A stretch of DNA of 64,000 bases from Bacteroidota bacterium (GTDB lineage Bacteria > Bacteroidota > Bacteroidia > Chitinophagales > Saprospiraceae). Every line of letters begins with the position of its first letter. Position 1 is the stretch's first letter. The notes beneath the pieces are model-generated. The model was not told where the DNA came from. It ran no database searches and saw only the letters and a list, made by a program, of their open reading frames with translations. Location: positions 186,001-250,000 of the forward strand of contig JASBVF010000016.1 in assembly GCA_030147525.1 (NCBI GenBank). Reading direction: 5' to 3'. The translations under genes and the position numbers were made by a program. Below are positions 24,745 to 33,566 of the stretch, in pieces.

Positions 24745-25371
24745 TCAGTCAATTTCATTTTTAGAATGGATGAGTGTTTTCCTCACCAGCAATCGCAGGG
24801 CGACCACGGCTACCAGTAGCACCACCAGCGGAATGTACTCGTACTCCGTCAGCGCCCGTTTCACGTAGCTTCGGATGAAAATGAACCAAATCCAGTAGCC
24901 ACCTGCCGTGTGCAGGATTTTCCATTGTTTCCGGGTTAAATATTTTGAAAAAAACTCGAACGACGTGAGCAGCATCAGCACGACGAAGACGTAAGCCAGC
25001 CCGCCGCCGAGCAGCGAAATGGTTTTGGCCATGTTGAAAACGGGGTGGAAATTTTGCTGCAACACCAGCAGAAATCCTAGGTGGATCAGGTGCAGGATGG
25101 CAAACGAAATCCCGAAATATTTCCGGTTCATCAGCAGCCAGAACGAGAAGCCGTTTTTCACCAAACGATGAAAGGCGGAAGCCCCGAACGCCACGCAAAA
25201 TAGCACCACCGCAACCCTTGCCGACATGCGGATGGCCTGCCGGGTAGTTGTTTCATCAAAACCACCGAAGTAGTAAAGCAAGGCAAAGTACAGGAGCGAA
25301 AGCCCCACCGTCAATTTGACAACGTCCCAGTGCCAGAGCCCCCGGCTTTGTGGTTGGGCGGTGTTTTCCAT
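24745..25371 (-). CDS. Ferric reductase-like transmembrane protein (MsrQ/YedZ type)
   Basis: The protein has 208 residues from ATG 25371, with about six membrane spans. Heme-ligand candidates are the histidines in SAFHRLVKNG, ISFAILHLIHLGFLL and QWKILHTAGGYWIWF, as in the MsrQ heme-binding subunit that passes electrons to periplasmic methionine sulfoxide reductase MsrP. No msrP gene is adjacent, so the partner is unknown. It lies upstream of, and divergent from, the GH20 gene with 118 bp between. Confidence 0.8.
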   Translation of the reverse strand: MENTAQPQSRGLWHWDVVKLTVGLSLLYFALLYYFGGFDETTTRQAIRMSARVAVVLFCVAFGASAFHRLVKNGFSFWLLMNRKYFGISFAILHLIHLGFLLVLQQNFHPVFNMAKTISLLGGGLAYVFVVLMLLTSFEFFSKYLTRKQWKILHTAGGYWIWFIFIRSYVKRALTEYEYIPLVVLLVAVVALRLLVRKTLIHSKNEID

Positions 25372-25489
25372 GGCGATAGCGATTTGGCGAGGTGTATTCC
25401 CAAAGAACGCAATCTTTTTTAAAAAATCCGGCAGGCGGGCCGCTGCCTGCTATAATTTTCTGAAATTAGCCGTTCAAAAAATTTTAAAC

Positions 25490-27073
25490 ATGAAACTGAC
25501 AAACACCAGCTTGGCCGCAGTTTTTTTTCTGGCGGCCCTTTCTTTTGCTCATTTTTCCTGCACGAGCAAGCAGCCCATTCCGGCTGATCTTTCAAAAGTA
25601 AATTTCATCCCGAAACCCGTCTCGGTGACGGCAACAGGCAGCTCCTTCGAATTGACTGCCCAGACCGGCATTTACGTTCAGGGTGAAACGGAGGAGGTGA
25701 AAAAAGTCGGTCAGTATCTGGCCGAAAAACTCAAACCCGCCATTGGCGCAGCCCCCGAAGTGAAAACGGCAGCCGAAGCGCCCAAGTCCGGCATCTACCT
25801 GACGCTTGCCGCCAACGACCCGGAACTCGGCGACGAGGGCTACAACCTAACCGTCACCGAAGATCTCGTGACCCTCGCCGCCAACCAGCCTGCCGGGCTG
25901 TTCCGTGGCGTGCAGACGATCCGGCAGATGTTGCCTGCTGAACTCGAATCGGGTGAAAAACTGGACAGCGCCTGGATTCTGGCTTCGGGAACGATCCGTG
26001 ATTTTCCAAGTTACGGCTTCCGTGGCTCGATGCTCGACGTATCACGCCATTTTTTCAGTGTGGAAGACGTGAAACGCTACATCGACCTGCTGGCCAGCTA
26101 CAAACTGAACGTCCTGCACCTGCACCTCTCCGACGATCAGGGCTGGCGCATCGAGATCAAATCGTGGCCGGAGCTGACCAAAATCGGCGGCAGTACGGAA
26201 GTTGGCGGTGGCGAGGGTGGTTTTTACACCCAGGAACAGTACGCTGACATTGTAAAATATGCCCAGGATCGTTTCATCACCATCATCCCCGAAATTGACA
26301 TGCCGGGCCACACCAACGCCGCCCTGGCCTCCTACGCCGAACTGAACTGCGACGGCAAAGCCCGTGAATTGTACACTGGTACGGAGGTAGGTTTCAGCAC
26401 GCTTTGCACGGACAAGGAAATCACCTACAAATTCATTGACGATGTGGTGAAAGAACTGGCCGCTCTGACGCCCGGCCCGTACATCCACGTTGGCGGCGAC
26501 GAGTCGCATGCCACCAAAAAAGACGATTATATTTTCTTTATCAACAAAGTACAGGACATCGTGCGCTCGCACGGCAAAACCATGCTCGGTTGGGATGAAA
26601 CAGCCCAGGCCAACCTCGACGCCAACTCCGTCGTGCAGCTCTGGGCCAGCCCCGACTTTGCCAGAATGGCGGTGTCGAAAGGCGCTAAAATCGTCATGTC
26701 GCCGGCCACGAAGGTTTACCTTGACATGCAGTATGACTCCACCACGAGGCTTGGCCTTCACTGGGCTGCCTACATCGAAGTGGACAGCGGCTACATCTGG
26801 GACCCTGCCACCCTGATCCCCGGTATTTCAAAAGAAAATATCCTTGGTATCGAAGCGCCGCTCTGGTCGGAAACCATCACCAACATGGACGACATCGAGT
26901 ACATGGTTTTCCCCCGCCTGCCGGGTATTGCAGAGATCGCCTGGTCGCCGAAGGATGGCCGGAACTGGGAGGAGTACAAAGTACGCCTCGGTAAACACGG
27001 CCAGCGAATGGACAAAATGGAAATCGGGTACTACCGGTCGCCATTGGTGCCGTGGGGCGAGGAATTGCGTTAA
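25490..27073 (+). CDS. Beta-N-acetylhexosaminidase, GH20 lipoprotein
   Basis: The protein has 527 residues from ATG 25490, chosen because it begins the lipoprotein signal SLAAVFFLAALSFAHFSC; an upstream extension to 25316 overlaps the divergent neighbour. Residues 35-155 form the GH20b domain. The catalytic barrel follows: RGSMLDVSRHFF, HLHLSDDQGWRIEIKSWPEL, IPEIDMPGHTNAALASY, the Asp-Glu catalytic pair in HVGGDESHATKK, and ALGLEAPLWSE-type IEAPLWSETI. It removes terminal GlcNAc/GalNAc from chito-oligosaccharides or glycans, probably anchored at the outer membrane. Two hairpins and a T-run end the transcript. Confidence 0.95.
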   Translation: MKLTNTSLAAVFFLAALSFAHFSCTSKQPIPADLSKVNFIPKPVSVTATGSSFELTAQTGIYVQGETEEVKKVGQYLAEKLKPAIGAAPEVKTAAEAPKSGIYLTLAANDPELGDEGYNLTVTEDLVTLAANQPAGLFRGVQTIRQMLPAELESGEKLDSAWILASGTIRDFPSYGFRGSMLDVSRHFFSVEDVKRYIDLLASYKLNVLHLHLSDDQGWRIEIKSWPELTKIGGSTEVGGGEGGFYTQEQYADIVKYAQDRFITIIPEIDMPGHTNAALASYAELNCDGKARELYTGTEVGFSTLCTDKEITYKFIDDVVKELAALTPGPYIHVGGDESHATKKDDYIFFINKVQDIVRSHGKTMLGWDETAQANLDANSVVQLWASPDFARMAVSKGAKIVMSPATKVYLDMQYDSTTRLGLHWAAYIEVDSGYIWDPATLIPGISKENILGIEAPLWSETITNMDDIEYMVFPRLPGIAEIAWSPKDGRNWEEYKVRLGKHGQRMDKMEIGYYRSPLVPWGEELR

Positions 27074-27121
27074 ACTGATTTGTTACTTTTCTGAAAAATG
27101 CCGCCTTGCCGGCAAGGTGAA

Positions 27122-27157
27122 AAACCTGCCTTCCTGACTGAAGGCAGGTTTTTTTTT
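27122..27157 (+). terminator. Rho-independent terminator after the GH20 gene
   Basis: AAACCTGCCTTC (27122-27133) pairs with GAAGGCAGGTTT (27140-27151) around a 6-nt loop, followed by a run of T to 27157. A small hairpin CCTTGCCGGCAAGG lies just before it at 27104-27117. Confidence 0.93.
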
Positions 27158-27169
27158 GGACTTTATGTA

Positions 27170-27442
27170 AAAAGTTGATTATCATACACTTAGGGTGTTT
27201 AGTGTATCTTTTATGTACTCGCTTGGTGTTATTTACTATCATGTTGTACTTTTTATGTACTCGCTTGGTGTTATTTACTATCGTGTTGTACTTTTTATCT
27301 ATCCTGATGTATCATTTACGTCGAGTAATGTATTTTTTATGTATCCGTTTGTATTCTATTACTGCGAGTATCTACCATTTTAGTATGGTGATATACTTTA
27401 TTAGTACTCTGGTGTACTTATAAACTACGGGCTCGTACTTTT
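27170..27442. repeat. Degenerate tandem array with exact 21-nt period (array 1)
   Basis: Thirteen consecutive 21-nt units start at 27170, 27191, 27212, 27233, 27254 and so on to 27422. Units 27212-27253 and 27254-27295 are near identical as a 42-nt pair; the others are degenerate. Most units carry GTAC or GTAY at positions 4-7 and 14-17, followed by TTTT-rich ends, so palindromic words recur every 10-11 nt. Both strands lack a credible start signal, and the open frames through it simply reflect absence of stop codons. It begins right after the GH20 terminator. Confidence 0.85.
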
Positions 27443-27646
27443 TAAATAAATGCTTCGTGTCAGCAAGTGGGTTTTTTCAAAAGAATCTGGAAGAAGAAGG
27501 GCTGGCTGGAATTTTGCATAGCAAAAAAAATAAAGTGTTTTATGCCCGGGGCCGAACTTCAAAAAAGGAAGTGGTTTGATCGAATAAATCGCCCCAGCCT
27601 TGGCACCCAGAAATTATTTCGATAATATTTGCGCAAAACGACTGAA
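27443..27646. other. Gap between array 1 and the methyltransferase gene
   Basis: No gene is seen. The stretch has a CCCCGGGCAT-like GC patch near 27544-27555 and otherwise AT-rich sequence. It should contain the promoter of the 27647 gene, but no convincing TTTG / TAnnTTTG pair was found. Confidence 0.4.
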
Positions 27647-28201
27647 ATGATAGAAAAACTGAATACTACTGTTCAATTTACGATGAACCTCTTCACGACC
27701 GGCGCTTTCAAAGAGACGAGCCGGAAAGTTGAAATAGAAATTTGCTCCAGGTTGCCCGGAGAAGAGGGACAGGTTATTGTGGAGTACGGTCTCGGTCACG
27801 GCAATATTACCCGGGAGATACTGAGCAGAATTGCTCCAAGCTCCCGGTTGTATGCTTTTGAAGTGAATGAAGAGTTTTGCGAGCATGTGGCTAACGACAT
27901 CAACGATGACCGTTTGATCATCATCAATGACAGTGCAGAGAATTTATTCCGCCACATCGATGCATCGGTCAACGGGTTCGTGTCGTCGATTCCGCTTACT
28001 TTTTTCTCGAAAGAGCTGCGTGAGAGGATATTGAAAAACTCTTACCAGTCACTGAAGCCTGAGGGTTACTTCAGCCAGGTGCTTTACTCCCGGGTACATC
28101 AGAAAATGCTGAAAGAAACTTTTGACCGGTGTTCGGTCAAAAAGAATTACAATCTGCCAATGGAGTATGTTTTCCATTGTCAGAAGGTGTCTGCCAGTTG
28201 A
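27647..28201 (+). CDS. Class I SAM-dependent methyltransferase (phospholipid N-methyltransferase / KsgA-like)
   Basis: The protein has 184 residues from ATG 27647. The SAM motif is VIVEYGLGHGNITREILSR, with acidic residue E after motif I in LYAFEVNEEFCEHV. It resembles rRNA adenine dimethyltransferase-like proteins annotated as phospholipid N-methyltransferase: an N-terminal helix MNLFTTGAFKETSRKVEIEI, and VSSIPLTFFSKELRERIL in place of the NPPY catalytic motif. With that motif replaced by SSIPL, lipid or small-molecule methylation is more likely than RNA. It converges on dnaE with only 12 bp between. Confidence 0.8.
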   Translation: MIEKLNTTVQFTMNLFTTGAFKETSRKVEIEICSRLPGEEGQVIVEYGLGHGNITREILSRIAPSSRLYAFEVNEEFCEHVANDINDDRLIIINDSAENLFRHIDASVNGFVSSIPLTFFSKELRERILKNSYQSLKPEGYFSQVLYSRVHQKMLKETFDRCSVKKNYNLPMEYVFHCQKVSAS

Positions 28202-28213
28202 GTGAAGGGGGTG

Positions 28214-31200
28214 TCAGCCCACCACATATTCCACCCCCATCCCATCCAGTTCCTGCACAAAATCATTGTCCACATTCACTTTTTTGCTGGCTGAAATGAA
28301 CGGCAGGCTATGCTTGTTCGTGTAGTCGATCAGCGTGATGCGGAGCTGGTGCTGGCCTTTGTGTTGTTTGCAAAGGGTCTCGAGGCGGTCGAGCATCTCA
28401 CCGGTAATTTTATCGATTGGAAGTCTGAGTGTGATGTTACTGGCGAGGTTTTTACCCACGTTTTCCAGCAAAGTCACCTCCTTGATGCGCAGTTGGAATT
28501 CGTCCTCCTTGCCCCAGCGAGATTCGTAGTTGCCGGTGATGAACACGCAGTTGCCCTGCTCGAAGAAGCCCTTGAATTTCATGTAATCGTCGCTGAACAG
28601 CGGGAACTCGATTGAGGAATTGAAATCCTGTATGGTGAAAAGCCCCCAGCCGGTGCCCTTTTTGCTGATGCGATGCGAAGCCTTGCTCACGATGCCGGCA
28701 ATTTTCACGGGCTGGCCTTTTTTCTGGTCCAGATCTTCGAGGGAGCAGGTGGTGAAATTTTCAACCTCCAGCCGGTAGTCGTCGAGCGGGTGGCCGGAGA
28801 TGTAAATTCCGGTGACTTCTTTCTCCCGTTCCAGTTTTTCGATGAGGCTCCAGGGCTGGCACTTTGGCGGTGTGGGGTCTTCAATATTAAAGGCGCTGAT
28901 GTCACCGAAGAGCGACATGGCGGCGCTGGCCTCCCGCTGCTGGTAGTCGGCGCCGAAGCGGATCAGGTGTTCGATGAAACTGTCGAACTTTTCACTTGGG
29001 GCGAAATACTGCGCCCGGTCGATTTCTTCGAAGCAATCCATGCCGCCGCCGAGCACGAGGCTTTCGAGTACTTTTTTATTGGCGGCTTTGGTGTTGAGCC
29101 GTTTCACAAAATCAAATACGGTGGCGTATGACCCGTTCTTGTCCCGCTCGGCGAGAATGTCTTCTACCGGGCCTTCGCCTACGCCTTTGAGCGCTGACAT
29201 GCCGAAGCGGATCTGCCCCTGCTTGTTCACCGTAAAATCGGAGACCGATTCGTTGATGTCCGGCCCAAGTACAGTTACACCCATCCGCTTGCATTCCCGC
29301 AGGAATTTCGTCAAATCGGTGATGTTGTCTTTGTTGTTCGAAAGCACGGCAGCCATGAACTCAGCCGGGTAGTTAGCCTTGAGGTAGGCCGTCTGGAAGG
29401 CGACGTAGGCGTAGCAGGTGGAGTGCGATTTGTTGAAAGCGTAGCTGGCGAAGGCTTCCCAGTCTTTCCAGACTTTTTCGCAAATTTCCTTGGCGTGGCC
29501 GTTTTTCTCACAGCCCTCCATGAATTTCGGGAACATCTTGTCGAGGACGGCCTTCTGTTTTTTACCCATTGCCTTCCGCAATACGTCTGCTTCGCCTTTG
29601 GTGAAGTTGGCCAGTTTTTGCGACAGCAACATCACCTGCTCCTGGTATACCGTGATCCCGTAGGTTTCTTTCAAATACTCCTCCATCGCCGGGAGGTCGT
29701 AGGTAATTTCCTGCCGGCCGTGTTTTCTGGCGATAAAATCCGGGATGTAAGCCAGCGGCCCCGGGCGGTAGAGGGCGTTCATGGCGATGAGGTCCTCGAA
29801 CGTGGTCGGCTTGAGGTCCTTCATGTGCTTCTGCATTCCCTCACTTTCGTATTGGAAAATGGCGACCGTTTCACCTCGCTGGAACAACTCGTAAGTCGCC
29901 GGATCATCGAGCGGAATTTCGTCCGGGTCGATCTCTACGCCCTTCACTTCCTTGATGATGCGAACGGCGTCTTTGATGATGGTCAGGGTTTTTAACCCCA
30001 AAAAATCCATCTTCAAAAGCCCCGCCGCCTCGGCCACACTGTTGTCGAACTGACTGACTAGCAGGCCGTTGTCTTTCGCCACCGTCACCGGCACGTACTT
30101 CGTGATGTCATCCGGCGTGATGACGACCCCGCAGGCGTGAATGCCCGTGTTGCGGATGGAGCCTTCCAGTTTGCGGGCGGTTTGGATCATCTTCGCAATG
30201 TCGTCGTCGCCGGCGGCCAGTGCCCGGAAATTCGAGGCTCGCTCTACGTCCTCGTTGTTGAGTTTTTCTTTGAGTTTGGGTGTGATATCTGGCTCGGCCA
30301 GCACGTCGGCAAGCGTGGCGCCAAGTTGGAGGGGGAAGGTTTTTGCCACCCGGTCCACCTCCGGCAGCGGCACGTTCATCACCCGCCCGACGTCCCGCAG
30401 TGAAGATTTGGCGGCCATGGTGCCGTAGGTCACGATCTGTGCGACCTGCATTTTGCCGTATTTATCCAACACATAATTAATCACCTGGTCACGCCCCCGG
30501 TCGTCGAAGTCGATATCGATATCGGGCATGCTCACCCGTTCGGGGTTGAGGAAACGCTCGAACAGCAGGTCGTACTTGATCGGGTCCACGTTAGTGATGC
30601 CGATGCAGTAAGCCACCGCCGAACCCGCCGCCGAGCCTCTGCCCGGACCGACCGACACGCCCATCTGCCGTGCCGTCGTGGTGAAATCCTGCACGATGAG
30701 GAAATACCCGGGATAGCCCGAATTTTTGATAACGTTCAGCTCGAAATTGAGCCGCTCCTCGATCTCCGGCGTGATGTGCCCGTAGCGCCGTTTCGCTCCC
30801 TGGAAGGTCAGGTGGCGGAGGTAGTCGTCCTGCGTGGCGAAGCCCTGTGGCAGCGGGAAGGCTGGCAGTAGTACGTCGTGTGCGAGGTTCAGCGGCTCGA
30901 TTTTATCCAGAATCTCCTGCGTGTAGTCCACCGCCTGCGGCACGTCGCCGAAGAGGCGGTTCATTTCGTCCTGTGTTTTAAAATAAAAATCGCTGGAAGG
31001 GAATTTGAAACGGCTGGTGTCTTCGAGCAGGCTGTTCGTATTTACGCAGAGCAGGATGTCGTGCGGCATGTAGTCCTCCTCCTCCACGTAGTGGCTGTCG
31101 TTGGTGCAGATGACCTTGACGTTGTATTTTTTGGCGAAGCCGAGCAACACCTGGTTCACGTCCTCCTGGCTCATGCCGGTGTCGTCGATTTTTTCGAGGC

Positions 31201-31747
31201 CCCGGTGGCGCTGGAGTTCGATGTAGTAATCCTCGCCGAAGATGTTAAGCCACCACTTCAGGTGTTCTTCCGCTTTTTCGAGGTTTCCGGTTAAAATGGT
31301 CTGCGGAATTTCCGCACCGATGCAGCAACTCGTAGCGATGAGGCCCTCGTGGTATTTTTCAATCAATTCCTTGTCGATGCGGGGGTACTTTCCGTACTGA
31401 CCTTCGATAAAACCGAGCGAACAGAGCTTCGAGAGGTTTTCGTAACCCTTGCGGTTTTTAGCCAGCATGAGTTGATGGTAGCGGTTGTCACTTTCGTTAT
31501 TGGAGCGAAGGAATTGCTTTTTGTGCCGGTCTTCCACCAGGTAAAACTCGCACCCGACGATGGGTTTGATGCCCCGTTTGTTCGCCTCGTTGACGAAGTG
31601 GAAAGCGCCGAACATATTCCCGTGGTCGGTCAGGGCGACGCCTTTCTGGCCGTCATTGGCGGCTTTGTCCATCATTTTACGGATGTCGGCAGCGCCGTCG
31701 AGCAGGGAGTATTGTGTATGGCAGTGGAGGTGGCAAAAGCTGGGCAT
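28214..31747 (-). CDS. dnaE: DNA polymerase III alpha subunit
   Basis: The protein has 1177 residues from ATG 31747. The order is that of DnaE: PHP domain (HLHCHTQYSLLDGA, ALTDHGNMFGAFHF) with the HxH metal-binding residues kept, palm domain with the catalytic aspartates in MPDIDIDFDDRGRDQ, thumb and fingers (GPGRGSAAGSAVAYCIGI; YRPGPLAYIPDFIARKHG), tandem helix-hairpin-helix, and an OB-fold near residue 1000 (PVKIAGIVSKASHRISKKG). It is the replicative polymerase of the chromosome. The intact PHP residues leave open a proofreading role of its own. It has a word-repeat inverted region immediately upstream. Confidence 0.97.
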   Translation of the reverse strand: MPSFCHLHCHTQYSLLDGAADIRKMMDKAANDGQKGVALTDHGNMFGAFHFVNEANKRGIKPIVGCEFYLVEDRHKKQFLRSNNESDNRYHQLMLAKNRKGYENLSKLCSLGFIEGQYGKYPRIDKELIEKYHEGLIATSCCIGAEIPQTILTGNLEKAEEHLKWWLNIFGEDYYIELQRHRGLEKIDDTGMSQEDVNQVLLGFAKKYNVKVICTNDSHYVEEEDYMPHDILLCVNTNSLLEDTSRFKFPSSDFYFKTQDEMNRLFGDVPQAVDYTQEILDKIEPLNLAHDVLLPAFPLPQGFATQDDYLRHLTFQGAKRRYGHITPEIEERLNFELNVIKNSGYPGYFLIVQDFTTTARQMGVSVGPGRGSAAGSAVAYCIGITNVDPIKYDLLFERFLNPERVSMPDIDIDFDDRGRDQVINYVLDKYGKMQVAQIVTYGTMAAKSSLRDVGRVMNVPLPEVDRVAKTFPLQLGATLADVLAEPDITPKLKEKLNNEDVERASNFRALAAGDDDIAKMIQTARKLEGSIRNTGIHACGVVITPDDITKYVPVTVAKDNGLLVSQFDNSVAEAAGLLKMDFLGLKTLTIIKDAVRIIKEVKGVEIDPDEIPLDDPATYELFQRGETVAIFQYESEGMQKHMKDLKPTTFEDLIAMNALYRPGPLAYIPDFIARKHGRQEITYDLPAMEEYLKETYGITVYQEQVMLLSQKLANFTKGEADVLRKAMGKKQKAVLDKMFPKFMEGCEKNGHAKEICEKVWKDWEAFASYAFNKSHSTCYAYVAFQTAYLKANYPAEFMAAVLSNNKDNITDLTKFLRECKRMGVTVLGPDINESVSDFTVNKQGQIRFGMSALKGVGEGPVEDILAERDKNGSYATVFDFVKRLNTKAANKKVLESLVLGGGMDCFEEIDRAQYFAPSEKFDSFIEHLIRFGADYQQREASAAMSLFGDISAFNIEDPTPPKCQPWSLIEKLEREKEVTGIYISGHPLDDYRLEVENFTTCSLEDLDQKKGQPVKIAGIVSKASHRISKKGTGWGLFTIQDFNSSIEFPLFSDDYMKFKGFFEQGNCVFITGNYESRWGKEDEFQLRIKEVTLLENVGKNLASNITLRLPIDKITGEMLDRLETLCKQHKGQHQLRITLIDYTNKHSLPFISASKKVNVDNDFVQELDGMGVEYVVG

Positions 31748-31752
31748 GGTAG

Positions 31753-31834
31753 CAATGAGTGAATGAATGAATGTTGGAATGAGTGAATTGGCGTGAACAT
31801 TCTCTCATTCACTCCTACTTTCATTCACTCATTG
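31753..31834. repeat. Inverted GAATGAGT-word repeat between dnaE and the amidase gene
   Basis: CAATGAGTGAATGAA (31753-31767) is perfectly mirrored by TTCATTCACTCATTG (31820-31834). The inside contains further GAATGA / TCATTC words, so longer imperfect pairing is possible. It lies 6 bp from the dnaE start codon, in the 5' region of dnaE. Confidence 0.75.
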
Positions 31835-31964
31835 TTTGGCGAAGTTAAAACAATTTGTGGGGCCGGGGAGGTTGAGTACGGAAAGAAGTTTTCCACAAGT
31901 TTTTCAACCTCATTTTTATAGCTCCCGCAATGTCCATACCTTGTCAGAGTAAAATCGACTTGAC

Positions 31965-33452
31965 ATGCCATCACTCAAAACCCACGACGCCCTCGCCCTC
32001 GCCGCTCTCGTCAAAAAAGGCGAAGTCACCCCGCTCGAACTGACCGACGCCGCCATCCGCCGCATCGAAAAACTCAACCCGCAACTCAATGCCGTCATCC
32101 ATCCGATGTTCGAAGAAGGCCGCAGAGTGGCGCAAAGTGACCTGCCCGACGGCCCTTTCCGGGGCGTGCCGTTTTTACTAAAAGATCTGATCACCACCTA
32201 CGCCGGAGCGCCCTGCTCGAAAGGTTGCAAAGCACTCAAAAACAACATCGCCACCACCGAAAACGAACTCATGCGCCGCTTCCGGGCCACCGGTGTGGTG
32301 ACGCTCGGCAGAACCAACACGCCCGAATTCGGCCTGGCCGGAACGACGGAACCGGAAGCCTTCGGCCCCAGTCGCAACCCCTGGAACCCGGCGCATACGC
32401 CCGGCGGTTCGAGCGGCGGATCGGCAGTGGCTATTGCCTCCGGCATGGTGCCTTTCGCCTCCGGCGGCGATGGCGGCGGCTCCATCCGGGTACCGTCCTC
32501 GTGCTGTGGGTTGTTTGGGTTAAAACCTTCCCGTGGCCGGGTACCGACAGCGCCGCTCGGTGAATTATGGCAGGGTGCCGTCGTGGAGCATGTGCTCACC
32601 CGCTCGGTGCGGGACAGCGCCGCCATGCTCGATGCTATTCACGGCTGCACACCGGGAGCGCCGTATTTCGCAAAACCGCCGGTGCGGCCTTACCTCGAAG
32701 AGGTCAAAACTGACCCCGGCAAACTGAAAATTGCCTTTACCACCCAGTCACCGATCGGGTCAGCCGTGCATCCTGAGTGTGTTGCAGCCGTTGAAAAAAC
32801 AGTGAAAATACTGGAAGACCTCGGCCACCACGTCGAGGAAGCCCAGCCCGGCTACGATGGCCACGAAATGGCCAAAGCTTTCGTCGTGATGTACCTCACC
32901 GAAGCCGCCAACGAGGTGGACGATTTGAAAAATTTGCTGGGCCGCAAAGCCACCCGTGCCGACGTGGAACCGCTGACTTGGACGAGCCATCTCCTCGGAC
33001 GTGCCCACAGCACCGTCGAACTCCACCATGCCTTGCAGGTTTGGAACAAAATTTCCCGGATCATGGGCAATTTTCACGAACACTACGACTTGTTTTTGAC
33101 GCCAACCCTGGCCGGGCCACCCATGAAGCTCGGCGAGTTGAAACTTTCCACAAGCGAAAGTATTTTGATGAGCATCGTCAATACGTTCGGCCTTGGCAGG
33201 CTGCTGAAAATTTCCGGCATTGTCGAGCAACTGGCAGACAAAAACATGGCGCCCGTGCCGTTCACGCAGTTGGCCAATCTGACCGGCCAGCCCGCCATGT
33301 CCGTGCCAATGCACTGGACGGCGGACGGGTTGCCCTGCGGCGTTCAGTTTGCTACTGCCATCGGGGAGGAGGGATTACTTTTCCGGGTGGCAGGCCAACT
33401 GGAGCAGGCGGCGGCGTGGTTTGACAAACTGTCACCTATTTTTGCGGATTGA
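31965..33452 (+). CDS. Amidase-signature family amidase
   Basis: The protein has 495 residues from ATG 31965. The Ser-cisSer-Lys triad is visible: Lys in FRGVPFLLKDLITTYAG, cis-Ser in AHTPGGSSGGSAVAIASG, and nucleophile Ser in GGDGGGSIRVPSSCCGLFG. It is related to fatty-acid amide hydrolase-type and 6-aminohexanoate-type amidases; it is unlikely to be GatA because gatB/gatC are absent here and the C-terminal pattern differs. No signal peptide is seen. The gene ends before a 27-bp perfect hairpin. Confidence 0.92.
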   Translation: MPSLKTHDALALAALVKKGEVTPLELTDAAIRRIEKLNPQLNAVIHPMFEEGRRVAQSDLPDGPFRGVPFLLKDLITTYAGAPCSKGCKALKNNIATTENELMRRFRATGVVTLGRTNTPEFGLAGTTEPEAFGPSRNPWNPAHTPGGSSGGSAVAIASGMVPFASGGDGGGSIRVPSSCCGLFGLKPSRGRVPTAPLGELWQGAVVEHVLTRSVRDSAAMLDAIHGCTPGAPYFAKPPVRPYLEEVKTDPGKLKIAFTTQSPIGSAVHPECVAAVEKTVKILEDLGHHVEEAQPGYDGHEMAKAFVVMYLTEAANEVDDLKNLLGRKATRADVEPLTWTSHLLGRAHSTVELHHALQVWNKISRIMGNFHEHYDLFLTPTLAGPPMKLGELKLSTSESILMSIVNTFGLGRLLKISGIVEQLADKNMAPVPFTQLANLTGQPAMSVPMHWTADGLPCGVQFATAIGEEGLLFRVAGQLEQAAAWFDKLSPIFAD

Positions 33453-33468
33453 TTTTTTGACAGCCGGA

Positions 33469-33525
33469 ATTCCTTCCTTCCAACAGGGTACGAATTTAAT
33501 TCGTACCCTGTTGGAAGGAAGGAAT
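33469..33525. repeat. Perfect 27-bp palindrome with 3-nt loop
   Basis: The arm 33469-33495 (ATTCCTTCCTTCCAACAGGG plus seven more bases) is perfectly mirrored at 33499-33525 around TTA. CCG/CGG flanks extend it after a small bulge. It lies between the amidase stop and the next start on the same strand. Without a U-tract it is not a classical terminator; a cruciform or a strong RNA hairpin is expected. Confidence 0.92.
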
Positions 33526-33566
33526 CGGTAAACCCGAAATATTCCAATAAATAAAATTTCCCACTC

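Noticed and set aside
27175-27423. An open frame through array 1 encoding seven-residue repeats (YFLCTRL, VLFTIVL and so on)
   Set aside because: The 21-nt unit and lack of stop codons produce open frames automatically; two frames are open at once, no start context exists, and the conserved feature is nucleotide words and not residues.
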